A stretch of DNA of 37,828 nucleotides from Parcubacteria group bacterium CG1_02_58_44 (GTDB taxonomy: Bacteria > Patescibacteriota > Patescibacteriia > SG8-24): positions 1 through 37,828 of the forward strand of contig MNWN01000013.1 in assembly GCA_001872545.1 (NCBI GenBank). The letters run 5' to 3'. The notes beneath the pieces are model-generated. The model was not told the DNA's origin. It saw nothing but the letters and a program-made list of their open reading frames with translations, and did not search any database. Below, one piece after another: positions 10,193-19,351 of the stretch. Position numbers and translations under genes: made by a program. Positions within the stretch are counted from its first letter, which is position 1. The number at the start of each line of letters is the position of its first letter.

Positions 10193-10582
10193 ATGATCAC
10201 AGACCCAATCTCAGACATGCTTACGAGGATACGTAACGCCTACATGGTCAAGAAGGCCAAGGTATGCATTCCGTACTCGAACATGAAATACGCTATCGCC
10301 AAGATCCTCGCGACGGAAGGATACGTTTCGGGCATCGAAAAGTTGGACGTCGGATTCGGTGAGATATGCCTTTCCCTCAGGTACGACCGGGACGGTTCGG
10401 CCATCACCAACATCCGGCGGATCTCTCGACCGGGTCGGAGGTCCTATTCCGGGTATAGGTTCCTGCCGCGGGTCAGGTCGGACCACGGCATCGCCATCGT
10501 ATCTACCTCACAGGGCATCATGACCAACCGGGAAGCCAGGAAGCGGAAGCTCGGCGGTGAGGTGCTGTGCGAGATCTTCTAA
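10193..10582 (+). CDS. rpsH: 30S ribosomal protein S8
   Basis: DPISDMLTRIRNAYMVKK, ISTSQGIMTNREARK-like end; ATG at 10193. Confidence 0.96.
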   Translation: MITDPISDMLTRIRNAYMVKKAKVCIPYSNMKYAIAKILATEGYVSGIEKLDVGFGEICLSLRYDRDGSAITNIRRISRPGRRSYSGYRFLPRVRSDHGIAIVSTSQGIMTNREARKRKLGGEVLCEIF

Positions 10583-10610
10583 GGAACCGAGCAGCAGTGA
10601 CGAAAAGCTT

Positions 10611-11150
10611 ATGTCCAGAATCGGCAAAAAACCAATCTCGGTTCCCTCCGGCGTAGAGGTCAAGCTCGAAGGCCGGAAGGTGACCGTCAAGGGCCCGAAG
10701 GGTACGCTTGACTTCGATATCCATCCTCATGTGGAGGTGTCTTTGGTCGACAGCATGGTCATCGTGAAGGTACAGGATGAGACTAACGTCAGCGACCGGG
10801 CGCTATGGGGCCTGTTTGTCCGTCTCATCAGCAACATGATCACCGGCGTGACCCAAGGCTTCGAGAGAAAGCTGGAGGTCAATGGCGTCGGCTACAAGGT
10901 CGCGCTTCAGGGCAAGACGTTGAAGCTGGAAGTCGGCTTCTCCCACGAGGTGAATTTTCCCGTTCCGGACGGCATTGACATGTCGGTGGAGAAGAACGTC
11001 ATTACCGTCACCGGTATCGACAAGCAGTTCGTCGGCGAGACCGCGGCGCAGATACGCCGTGTCAGGAAGCCGGAGCCGTACAAGGGCAAGGGCATCAAGT
11101 ATCTCGAGGAGACGATCCAGCGCAAGGCCGGCAAGACCTCGAAATCCTAG
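10611..11150 (+). CDS. rplF: 50S ribosomal protein L6
   Basis: MSRIGKKPISVPSGVEV, RKPEPYKGKGIKY; ATG at 10611. Confidence 0.97.
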   Translation: MSRIGKKPISVPSGVEVKLEGRKVTVKGPKGTLDFDIHPHVEVSLVDSMVIVKVQDETNVSDRALWGLFVRLISNMITGVTQGFERKLEVNGVGYKVALQGKTLKLEVGFSHEVNFPVPDGIDMSVEKNVITVTGIDKQFVGETAAQIRRVRKPEPYKGKGIKYLEETIQRKAGKTSKS

Positions 11151-11168
11151 CTAAGGAGCTGAAGACAT

Positions 11169-11552
11169 ATGGCAGACATTAAAGCAGCGAAGAAGAGACA
11201 GGCCCGCATCAGCCGTCACCGTCGTGTCCGGGCCAGAGTTTCTGGTACGTCCGAGCGGCCTCGATTGGCGGTCTTCAGGAGCCTCAAGCACATTTATGCC
11301 CAGCTGATCGATGACGTGTCTGGTCGCACCTTGGTTTCTGCGGACGAGCAGGGGGTCGACGTCAAGGCCGTCAAGGACGATGAGGGCCGTAAAGGTAAGA
11401 CGGCCGTGGCCTACGCGATTGGCAAGCTGCTGGCGGAAAGGGCGACGAAGGCCGGAATCAAGTCGGTCGTGTTTGATCGTGGTGGATTTTCCTTCGCCGG
11501 CAGGGTCGCAGCTCTGGCGCAGGGCGCTCGGGATAACGGCCTCTCGTTTTAA
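11169..11552 (+). CDS. rplR: 50S ribosomal protein L18
   Basis: [34 protein letters not shown]. Confidence 0.97.
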   Translation: MADIKAAKKRQARISRHRRVRARVSGTSERPRLAVFRSLKHIYAQLIDDVSGRTLVSADEQGVDVKAVKDDEGRKGKTAVAYAIGKLLAERATKAGIKSVVFDRGGFSFAGRVAALAQGARDNGLSF

Positions 11553-11563
11553 CGTTGGACATT

Positions 11564-12202
11564 ATGGATAATAGTAAGCAGAACAGCGCACCGAACGGCG
11601 GTCAACAGAAGCCGGGCAGCCTTGCTGGACGTGGAGGCAGACCTGGTGGAGGCCGTTCGCCGCGCGGCCGCCGGCCGGAGGAGAAGGGCGAGTTTGATTC
11701 CCGTATCTTGGAACTGGCCCGCGTGACCCGCGTCACCAAGGGCGGTAAGCGCATGCGCTTTCGGGCCTGCGTCGTACTGGGCGACCGCAAGGGGCGTGTC
11801 GGATATGGCGTGGCGAAGGGTTTGGACGTGCAGCAGGCCGTCGGTAAGGCGACCAACAAGGCCAAGAAGGTGATGATAACCGTACCGTTCGTCAACAGGA
11901 CGGTACCGTACGAGATTCATCGTAAGTTCGCGGCCGCCAAGGTGATAATCAAGCCGGCTCCGGAAGGTACTGGCGTCAAGGCCGGCGGTGCGGTCCGTGT
12001 AGTGCTGGAGCTGGCCGGAGTGCCGAACGTAGTGGCCAAGATCCTCGGTTCGAACAATAAGATCAACAACGCCAAGGCGACCATGGCCGCCTTAAGCAGC
12101 TTTAAGACCGTTAAGGAGCGCCCGAACTCGGTGAAGAGGTCCAAATCGGAGGAAGAGGAAGTTCCGACCGTCGAGAGTCAGACTGAGGAGGCCAAGCAAT
12201 AG
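11564..12202 (+). CDS. rpsE: 30S ribosomal protein S5
   Basis: RVTRVTKGGKRMRFRACVVLGDRKGRVGYGVAKG; ATG at 11564. Confidence 0.97.
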   Translation: MDNSKQNSAPNGGQQKPGSLAGRGGRPGGGRSPRGRRPEEKGEFDSRILELARVTRVTKGGKRMRFRACVVLGDRKGRVGYGVAKGLDVQQAVGKATNKAKKVMITVPFVNRTVPYEIHRKFAAAKVIIKPAPEGTGVKAGGAVRVVLELAGVPNVVAKILGSNNKINNAKATMAALSSFKTVKERPNSVKRSKSEEEEVPTVESQTEEAKQ

Positions 12203-12222
12203 GCTGAGTAAATAAAGAATAT

Positions 12223-12663
12223 ATGGCACTCGAGATGCACAATCTGAAGCCCGCCGTCGGTTCGCGGACCAAGTCCAAGCGGGTCGGTCGCGGCAACGCC
12301 TCCGGCAAGGGTACGACCGCCGGACGCGGCACCAAGGGTCAGGCCGCCCGCACTGGCGGACGCAACCGCCGCAAGCTGCGCGGTTTCCGTCAGATCATGC
12401 TGGCTACCCCGAAGCTGCGCGGCTTCAAGAGCCTGAAGGCGAAGCCCGCCTGCGTCAAGTTAGGTGACCTGGCCAAGGCCTTTGCGACCGGGGAGCTCGT
12501 GACTCCTGCTTCCGTGGCAAAGAAGGGACTGGTCTCCAGCTACCGAAACGGCGTGAAGATAGTCGGCGGCGGCGATATCAGGAAGAAAGTCCATATTTCG
12601 GGCTGTCTGCTTACTGCCAGTGTCCGGAAGGCTATCGAGGAGGCCGGCGGAAAGATCGAGTAG
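12223..12663 (+). CDS. rplO: 50S ribosomal protein L15
   Basis: LKPAVGSRTKSKRVGRGNASGKGTTAGRGTKGQ. Confidence 0.97.
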   Translation: MALEMHNLKPAVGSRTKSKRVGRGNASGKGTTAGRGTKGQAARTGGRNRRKLRGFRQIMLATPKLRGFKSLKAKPACVKLGDLAKAFATGELVTPASVAKKGLVSSYRNGVKIVGGGDIRKKVHISGCLLTASVRKAIEEAGGKIE

Positions 12664-12788
12664 ACTCAAGTCTTCCTATTCGCCACTTGCGGATACGACC
12701 GCATGCTATCATGCTGGCTGTCACCGACATTCGGCCTGCAGCGCGGGCTTGAGTCGGGAACAGCGGTAAGTCAATTTGTAACCACCGT

Positions 12789-14066
12789 ATGCTGAAGATT
12801 TTGCGGCAGATATGGAAGACGACAGACCTGCGCTATAGCGTCCTGTTCGTCCTCTTGATGCTGGTCATATTTAGGATCGCGGCCCATATTCCGATACCCG
12901 GAGTTGATACGGTCGCACTGAAGGACTTTTTTGACCAGAATCAGGTTCTCGGCATGTTCAACGTCTTTTCCGGCGGCACCATGGAGTCGTTCTCTGTTGT
13001 CGCCTTGGGAGTCGGACCCTACATCACCGCCTCGATCATCTTTCAGCTGCTGGCGATGATCGTTCCGCGCCTCGAGGAGATGCAGAAGGAAGGACAGGCC
13101 GGGCAGGAGAGGATCAACCAGTATACTCGTCTGTTGACCGTTCCGTTGGCGCTGCTGCAGGGCTATGCCATGATTTCGCTCCTGCGACAGACTGGCAACG
13201 GTATCATCGCCCCGAACGTGACCCTGTTCCAGATGGTTATGATGGCCGTTACCATGACTACCGGTACAGTATTCATGATGTGGATCGGCGAGCTCATTTC
13301 GGAACGTAAGATCGGAAACGGCATCTCCATAATGATTTTTGCCGGCATCATCTCCGGCATGCCCACCACCCTTCAGCAGGCACTAGTCACCTACGACTCG
13401 TCTCAGATAGTGGTTTGGGTGGCCTACGTCGCCATTGCCCTAGCGACCATTGCCGGCGTGGTCCTGATTTCCGAGGGACAGAGGAATATTCCGGTCGTCT
13501 ACGCCAAGAGGATGCGCGGCAACCGGTCCTACGGCGGTGCAGAGACCTTCCTGCCGCTTCGGGTGAATATGGCCGGAGTCATCCCGATCATCTTCGCCAT
13601 TTCGATCATCCTGCTGCCCCCGATGATCGGTCAGTTTTTCGTGCATGCCAAGACCCAATGGTTGGCGTCGGCTGCCCAGAAGACCATTGAGCTGTTTCAG
13701 AACCAGCTGATCTACGGCATTCTCTATTTTGTCTTCGTCTTCGGCTTCACCTATTTTTACACGGCGGTTATTTTTCATCCCGATCAGGTGGCGGAGAATC
13801 TGCAGAAGCAGGGCGGTTATGTCCCAGGGATCCGTCCGGGACGTCCGACGGCCGAATTCATTCAGCGCACCATCAATCGGATTATGCCGGCCGGCGCGTT
13901 CTTTCTGGCGGCTATCGCCATCCTTCCGCTCGTCATGCAGCAGTCGCTCGGCACTCGGGCCATGGTAATCGGCGGTACCAGCCTGCTGATCGTCGTGTCC
14001 GTGGTGATCGAGATCGTCAACCAGGTCAACTCTCAGCTGACCATGCGGGAATACGAGTCGCTGTAG
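12789..14066 (+). CDS. secY: Preprotein translocase subunit SecY
   Basis: GVGPYITASIIFQLL, GMPTTLQQALVTY, multiple TM helices, follows L15. Confidence 0.97.
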   Translation: MLKILRQIWKTTDLRYSVLFVLLMLVIFRIAAHIPIPGVDTVALKDFFDQNQVLGMFNVFSGGTMESFSVVALGVGPYITASIIFQLLAMIVPRLEEMQKEGQAGQERINQYTRLLTVPLALLQGYAMISLLRQTGNGIIAPNVTLFQMVMMAVTMTTGTVFMMWIGELISERKIGNGISIMIFAGIISGMPTTLQQALVTYDSSQIVVWVAYVAIALATIAGVVLISEGQRNIPVVYAKRMRGNRSYGGAETFLPLRVNMAGVIPIIFAISIILLPPMIGQFFVHAKTQWLASAAQKTIELFQNQLIYGILYFVFVFGFTYFYTAVIFHPDQVAENLQKQGGYVPGIRPGRPTAEFIQRTINRIMPAGAFFLAAIAILPLVMQQSLGTRAMVIGGTSLLIVVSVVIEIVNQVNSQLTMREYESL

Positions 14067-14105
14067 TTCAGCAACAGCATCTTTATAGCCGTCCGAAGAA
14101 CGCGA

Positions 14106-14133
14106 GGTGCCGTCTGACCAGGCGGCACTTTTG
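14106..14133 (+). terminator. Rho-independent terminator after secY
   Basis: GTGCCG...CGGCAC followed by TTTTGT. Confidence 0.7.
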
Positions 14134-14219
14134 TCTCTCGTTGTCTTTCGTTCGTGCCCTTGATAGGGTTTTCGTGTTCGGCTGACGTTTGTCGGCGAAC
14201 GACTTGAATTGCTTTCGGC

Positions 14220-15092
14220 ATGCCTGAGGATAGTTCGATCGAGAAAAATTTCGTCGTTCCGGTTGACAATCCGACTGGAGATACGGTTTTTTGGCAGTCC
14301 TTGGCCTGCCTGCTGGTCATGATGCTAATGGCCAGCGTCGAGGCTGCAGCCTCTAAGTCCGGAGGACCGCTCGTCGGGACGCTAGTGTCGTTTGAGCCTT
14401 CAAACTGGAAGGTTCTGACGACATTGGCCGGAGTCCTAGTTCTGGTTTTTCTGACTCTGAGATCAGTCCGGGACACCAGACTGCTGGACACGGTCATGTC
14501 CCTGGCGACCATCTTCGGTCTGACCTTCGGGGTCGATGCGCTCCTTGGCCCGACTGCGGGTACGATCGCTTTCTGTCTGGTCGTGGTCGTCTACTACTCC
14601 GATCCTTGGGTGGTGATTTATGATTTGCTGCTCTGTCTAGGGCTGGCCGGCATCAGCTCTTCTGTCGGACCGGTTTTTCAGCCCGGAGCGCTACTGCTGG
14701 TCCTGGTCCTATTCGCGATCTATGATGTGACGGCGGTACACCTCTCCGAAAGGTCGGTCCTGTTCGGACATCGGCTGCCGCGACGCCGGGCATTCTTCTC
14801 TTTCGTCCTTCCTTTCAGCTGGAGTGGCCTGCGGACCGGGATAGGGAAGGTCTCCGGTAATGTCGGCGGTTTTGGCTTTCGGGGAATCGGCGACCTGCTG
14901 CTGCCGACAATGTTCGTCATTTCGGTTCTGTGGCATCATGGTCTGGCCGCGGCCGGATCGGTGATGCTGGGAGCCGTACTTTTCTCGGTACTTAGCCACA
15001 TGTCCTTTCCGCGGTCACTTTCGTCGCAGGTGTTGCCCCCTCTTGCCTTGGGTTCGGTCATCGGATACCTAACTTTTTTCCTCGTCGTCTAG
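14220..15092 (+). CDS. Presenilin/signal-peptide-peptidase-like (A22 / COG3389-like) intramembrane aspartyl protease candidate
   Basis: ~9 hydrophobic segments; AIYD (D169) and GIGD (D225) catalytic-type motifs and a PPLALG segment in the PAL-motif position. Confidence 0.75.
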   Translation: MPEDSSIEKNFVVPVDNPTGDTVFWQSLACLLVMMLMASVEAAASKSGGPLVGTLVSFEPSNWKVLTTLAGVLVLVFLTLRSVRDTRLLDTVMSLATIFGLTFGVDALLGPTAGTIAFCLVVVVYYSDPWVVIYDLLLCLGLAGISSSVGPVFQPGALLLVLVLFAIYDVTAVHLSERSVLFGHRLPRRRAFFSFVLPFSWSGLRTGIGKVSGNVGGFGFRGIGDLLLPTMFVISVLWHHGLAAAGSVMLGAVLFSVLSHMSFPRSLSSQVLPPLALGSVIGYLTFFLVV

Positions 15093-15099
15093 GTGCCTT

Positions 15100-15756
15100 A
15101 TGAGAAACATAGTGATGCTCGGAGTTCAGGGATCCGGAAAGGGAACACAGGCCGAAATGCTGGCCGAGAAATTTTCCGTATCGACCGTCTCCACAGGTCG
15201 GCTCTTTCGTTCAAGGATAGAAGAAGGTACGGAACTCGGTCGCGAGATTGCTCCTTACGTTGAACGCGGAGATCTGGTGCCCAAGGACATAGTCTGTCGG
15301 GTCGTCGCAGACTGGATGGACGCGCCGTCCGCTCGCAAGGGATTCATTCTGGACGGGTTTCCGCGCAATGTGGCTCAGGCCGAGGCTTTGACCGAAATGC
15401 TGGCCGAAAACGGACGGACGTTGAGCGATGTGGTCTACATCCGTCTTTCGGACGAGGAGGCCATGCGACGGCTTTCGGGGCGGCGAGTCTGCGCCAACCG
15501 CGATTGCGAGACCAAGTTTCATGTAGACCTGCATCCGTCAAAACGTGATCCGAACAGGTGCGACCGGTGCGGCTCGGAACTGGTTCATAGGTCAGACGAC
15601 AGGTCCGAGGCGATCAGTCGGCGGCTGGCCATCTATGGCAGCGAGACTAAACCGCTTGTCGAGTACTACCGCGAGCGTGGCCTGCTGCGCGAGGTCGACG
15701 GGGAGCAGTCGATCGCGGAGGTGTTCAAGTCCATAATGGAGAAATTTCGGGAATAG
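15100..15756 (+). CDS. adk: Adenylate kinase with Cys4-type lid
   Basis: GVQGSGKGTQAEMLAEKF, DGFPRNVAQAEAL, CANRDC...CDRC. Confidence 0.95.
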   Translation: MRNIVMLGVQGSGKGTQAEMLAEKFSVSTVSTGRLFRSRIEEGTELGREIAPYVERGDLVPKDIVCRVVADWMDAPSARKGFILDGFPRNVAQAEALTEMLAENGRTLSDVVYIRLSDEEAMRRLSGRRVCANRDCETKFHVDLHPSKRDPNRCDRCGSELVHRSDDRSEAISRRLAIYGSETKPLVEYYRERGLLREVDGEQSIAEVFKSIMEKFRE

Positions 15757-15884
15757 CGTCCGTATGTCGGCCTGAGTTTCGTTGCGGTGACAGCTGTTCG
15801 GTTCATTGTTTTTAGACGTTTCCTCACATTTCGGTCGTAGCGAATTGGCTTGTTCTATGTCGTTTTCTTCCCTAAACTGACCGT

Positions 15885-16670
15885 ATGATCACGCTCAAGG
15901 ATACGAAGGAAATTGAGATTTTGCGCGGGGGAGGGGCCGTGCTTTCACGGGTCCTCGAGCAGGTGGTGGGTGAAGTGCGTCCGGGAGCCGACACCGGTGA
16001 GCTAGACGAGCTGGCGGAAAGGCTGATGCGTCAGGCCGGAGGCAGTCCGTCCTTCAAGGGCTATCGGGGTGAAGGCGACGATCGTGCCTTCCCATCGACG
16101 ATGTGCACCTGCATAAATCATGAGGTGGTCCATGCGCCGGCCGTTCCGGGACGTCGGGTGCGCGCCGGAGACATTCTGAAGCTGGATATCGGCATGTGGT
16201 ATGGAGGACTGTGTACCGACATGGCCGTTACCGTTCCGGTCGGCGACGTCAGCGACAGTCTGCGGCAGCTGGCGGTCGCCACCCGCAAGTCCCTGCTGAT
16301 CGGACTGGAAAAGGCCGTGGCCGGCAACTGGATCAGCGACATAGGCAAGGCGGTAGACCGTCACGTGCGGCGCAGCGGTTTCAGTACGGTGAAGGACCTG
16401 GTCGGTCACGGCGTCGGGCACGAGGTTCACGAGGAACCCAGGATACCTAACTACTTCGATCCGTCCCTGCGTCCGGTCAGGATCCGTCCCGGCATGGTCC
16501 TGGCCATCGAACCGATGGTCAACGCCGGCAGTGACGATGTGCGTCTTATGCCGGACGAATGGACGATCGTGACTGCAGACGGCCTGCCGTCGGCCCACTT
16601 CGAGGTGACCCTAGCGGTCACCAAGGACGGCGTGGAGGTGCTCACTCCGCTGCCCGACGTCGGGCTTTGA
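15885..16670 (+). CDS. map: Type I methionine aminopeptidase
   Basis: CTCINHEVVHAPA, GHGVGHEVHEEPRIPNY, GMVLAIEPM. Confidence 0.96.
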   Translation: MITLKDTKEIEILRGGGAVLSRVLEQVVGEVRPGADTGELDELAERLMRQAGGSPSFKGYRGEGDDRAFPSTMCTCINHEVVHAPAVPGRRVRAGDILKLDIGMWYGGLCTDMAVTVPVGDVSDSLRQLAVATRKSLLIGLEKAVAGNWISDIGKAVDRHVRRSGFSTVKDLVGHGVGHEVHEEPRIPNYFDPSLRPVRIRPGMVLAIEPMVNAGSDDVRLMPDEWTIVTADGLPSAHFEVTLAVTKDGVEVLTPLPDVGL

Positions 16671-16684
16671 CCGTGTAATTTTCT

Positions 16685-17140
16685 ATGCGCCTGTTGGGAG
16701 TCGACTTCGGATCGAAACGGACAGGACTGGCCATCGGCGACACGTCGCCGTTTTTTGTCGAACCGCTGAAGACCATCGCAACCGAGGACATGGCCTCGGT
16801 CGTCAGGGCAGTGACGGCGGAGATCGAGATTGAGGCGGTCGAGGGTGTGGTCGTCGGACTGCCCACCAGCCTGCGGGGCCATGAAGGAGGTGACACCCTG
16901 GAACAGGTAACGGATTTCGTCCGCCGTCTGTCGTTGACGGCCGGGGTTCCGGTCAGTACCGAGGACGAGCGTTTTACCTCGGTTCTCGCCGAGCGAATGC
17001 GACGCGAATACGGCGTCAGCAGCAGCCGGAAGTTCGACCTCGATGCCGTCGCCGCTGCCCTGATCCTGGAGACTTACATTGAGAGAATATCGTTGGCCGC
17101 TGGTCGGGCGCCGGACCGGCCTGAGGAAACCGAATCCTGA
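16685..17140 (+). CDS. ruvX: Holliday junction resolvase-like RuvX/YqgF
   Basis: LLGVDFGSKRTGLAIGD, VVGLPTSLRG, STEDERFTSV. Confidence 0.93.
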   Translation: MRLLGVDFGSKRTGLAIGDTSPFFVEPLKTIATEDMASVVRAVTAEIEIEAVEGVVVGLPTSLRGHEGGDTLEQVTDFVRRLSLTAGVPVSTEDERFTSVLAERMRREYGVSSSRKFDLDAVAAALILETYIERISLAAGRAPDRPEETES

Positions 17141-17889
17141 TGGCTACCTATCGCGACATGGGCATAGTCCTGAAGGCGCGTGGTCTTAGGGGTGATGATC
17201 GTCAGTACGTCGTCTTCACCGAATCGCACGGTAAGGTTTCCCTTCTGGCCAAGGGTACGCGCAAGATCGGAAGTAAGATGTCGCCTCATATGGGTGCCTT
17301 CGGCGTGGTCGACCTGATGGTGGCCAGAGGTCGGCAGATGGACCGTCTGGCCGGGGCCAACTTGAGCCTGTCGTTCCGTCGCGTGGCAGCTTCCCTGGAA
17401 CGGACCTCCACCGTCCAGTCGCTGCTGCTGGCGGTTGACTCCCTGACCCGTTGGGAATTGCCGGAGCCACGGATCTTTGAGCTGCTGCTGGAGTTCATGA
17501 CGGCCATGGACAGAGAGGGAACCGTTATCGACCGACGTCCAGTCTTCAATGCGGCCATGATCAAACTGTTTGACGTGCTGGGCTTCGGACTGGAGATCGA
17601 CGTCTGCGTCGGCTGCCGACAGTCCGTTGACTTCTACGGCAATGCCCTGAACGTACTGCGCGGCGGGATAGAATGTCGAAACTGCCGGTCGGGTACGGCG
17701 CTCGGAGTCATGGGTGACACCGTCAAGGTCCTGCGATTCCTGCGCCGTGAGAGACTTTCTCAGGCCGGACTGCTGCGTCTGACCGATCAGGTCAGGGATC
17801 AGGTTGCCTTCATCGTCGACGTGCTGGTCACCTCCAACTTGGAGGCGCGATTTGACCCGTTGCGGTACATGATTTCGGTCAACGCCTGA
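17140..17889 (+). CDS. recO: DNA repair protein RecO
   Basis: GIVLKARGLRGDDRQYVVFTESHGKVSLLAKGTRK; CVGC..CRNC zinc motif. Confidence 0.9.
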   Translation: MATYRDMGIVLKARGLRGDDRQYVVFTESHGKVSLLAKGTRKIGSKMSPHMGAFGVVDLMVARGRQMDRLAGANLSLSFRRVAASLERTSTVQSLLLAVDSLTRWELPEPRIFELLLEFMTAMDREGTVIDRRPVFNAAMIKLFDVLGFGLEIDVCVGCRQSVDFYGNALNVLRGGIECRNCRSGTALGVMGDTVKVLRFLRRERLSQAGLLRLTDQVRDQVAFIVDVLVTSNLEARFDPLRYMISVNA

Positions 17890-17940
17890 CCGCAGCTCCT
17901 CATCTCGGGCAGGTCTACGTTGACGGCGGTTAGGACTCGA

Positions 17941-17974
17941 GACCAAACCGATTCGGTATTCGTTTGGTCTTTTT
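17941..17974 (+). terminator. Rho-independent terminator after recO
   Basis: GACCAAAC...GTTTGGTC TTTTTG. Confidence 0.75.
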
Positions 17975-18025
17975 GCTTTTTTTGGCTTATTTCGGCACAA
18001 TTGAACGGTAACTCGAACCGAAAGT

Positions 18026-19318
18026 ATGGTAACTGCAATATCAGAAATTTCCGCTAAGGAGAGCCAAAAAGTAGAGATAAGGGGTTGGTGCCATAATTTG
18101 CGTTCCTCGGGCAGGATCGCCTTCCTGCAGCTACGAGACGGAACCGGCAGGATCCAGGGTGTGGCGGTTCGCGATCAGCTTGGCGATGAGGCCTGGGAAT
18201 CCATCCAGCGCCTGACGATAGAGTCTTCGGTCGTCGTTCGCGGAACCGTTCGGTCGGACGAACGCGCACCGAGCGGTTTCGAGCTGTCGGTCGAGGAGGT
18301 GGAGCCGGTGCAGATCGCGCAGGAATATCCGATCGGCAAGAAGGATCACGGTCCGGACTTCCTGCTCAACTACCGCCATCTCTGGATTCGTTCCGAACGG
18401 CAGTCCTCCATTTTGCGTGTCCGCGACACGATCGAGTTCGCCATGCGTGACTTCATGAGACGTGAGGGTTTCGTGCTGGCCGACTCGCCGATCTTCACTC
18501 CCAGCGCCTGCGAGGGAACGACCGACCTGTTCGAAGTGAAGTATTTCGACGATCAGGCCTATCTTTCGCAGTCTGGACAGCTCTATCAGGAGGCGACGTC
18601 AGCCGCCTTAGGGAAGACCTACTGCTTCGGTCCGACCTTCCGTTCCGAGAAGTCGAAGACCAGACGTCACCTGACCGAGTTTTGGATGCTCGAGGCCGAA
18701 GCGTCGTTCATGGACTGGCGCGGCAACATGGATCTGCAGGAACGTCTCGTCTCCTTCGTCGCCGGACGCGTGCTGGAGGAGCGGAATCGCGAACTGAAGG
18801 AGCTGGGCCGCAGTGTCGAGACTCTCGAGCGGACGGCTGAGGGCAGTTTTCCGCGCATCGACTACGACGAGGCGATCTCACGTCTTCAGAAGGCCGGTTC
18901 GGACATCAAATCTGGCGACGACTTCGGCGGAGACGACGAGACGACGCTGACCAGGGAGTTCGACCGGCCGGTTTTCGTCCGTCATTATCCGTCCTCGATC
19001 AAGGCCTTCTACATGGAACCGGATCCGGAACGTCCCGACCGGACGCTTTGCGACGACCTGTTGGCTTCGGAAGGCTACGGGGAGATCATCGGCGGTTCGC
19101 AGCGCATTCATGATCTCTCACTGCTGGAAAGGCGCATTGTCGAACACGACCTGCCGATTGAGACCTTCGGCTGGTATATGGACCTGCGGCGCTATGGTTC
19201 GGTACCACATTCCGGTTTCGGCATCGGTCTGGAGCGTACCGTCGCCTGGCTTTGCGGTCTTGAGCACGTGCGCGAGACCGTACCGTTCCCGCGCCTGTTG
19301 AACAGACTTCAGCCCTAG
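18026..19318 (+). CDS. asnS: Asparaginyl-tRNA synthetase
   Basis: RGWCHNLRSSGRIAFLQLRDGTG, ACEGTTDLFEVKYFDDQAYLSQSGQLYQE, class II motif 3 GFGIGLERTVAWLCGL. Confidence 0.92.
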   Translation: MVTAISEISAKESQKVEIRGWCHNLRSSGRIAFLQLRDGTGRIQGVAVRDQLGDEAWESIQRLTIESSVVVRGTVRSDERAPSGFELSVEEVEPVQIAQEYPIGKKDHGPDFLLNYRHLWIRSERQSSILRVRDTIEFAMRDFMRREGFVLADSPIFTPSACEGTTDLFEVKYFDDQAYLSQSGQLYQEATSAALGKTYCFGPTFRSEKSKTRRHLTEFWMLEAEASFMDWRGNMDLQERLVSFVAGRVLEERNRELKELGRSVETLERTAEGSFPRIDYDEAISRLQKAGSDIKSGDDFGGDDETTLTREFDRPVFVRHYPSSIKAFYMEPDPERPDRTLCDDLLASEGYGEIIGGSQRIHDLSLLERRIVEHDLPIETFGWYMDLRRYGSVPHSGFGIGLERTVAWLCGLEHVRETVPFPRLLNRLQP

Positions 19319-19351
19319 CCGATTCAGGGACCCAAGTCATCGCCATTTTGT

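Noticed and set aside
17074-18000. 308-aa minus-strand ORF opposite recO
   Set aside because: Antisense to a clear RecO gene
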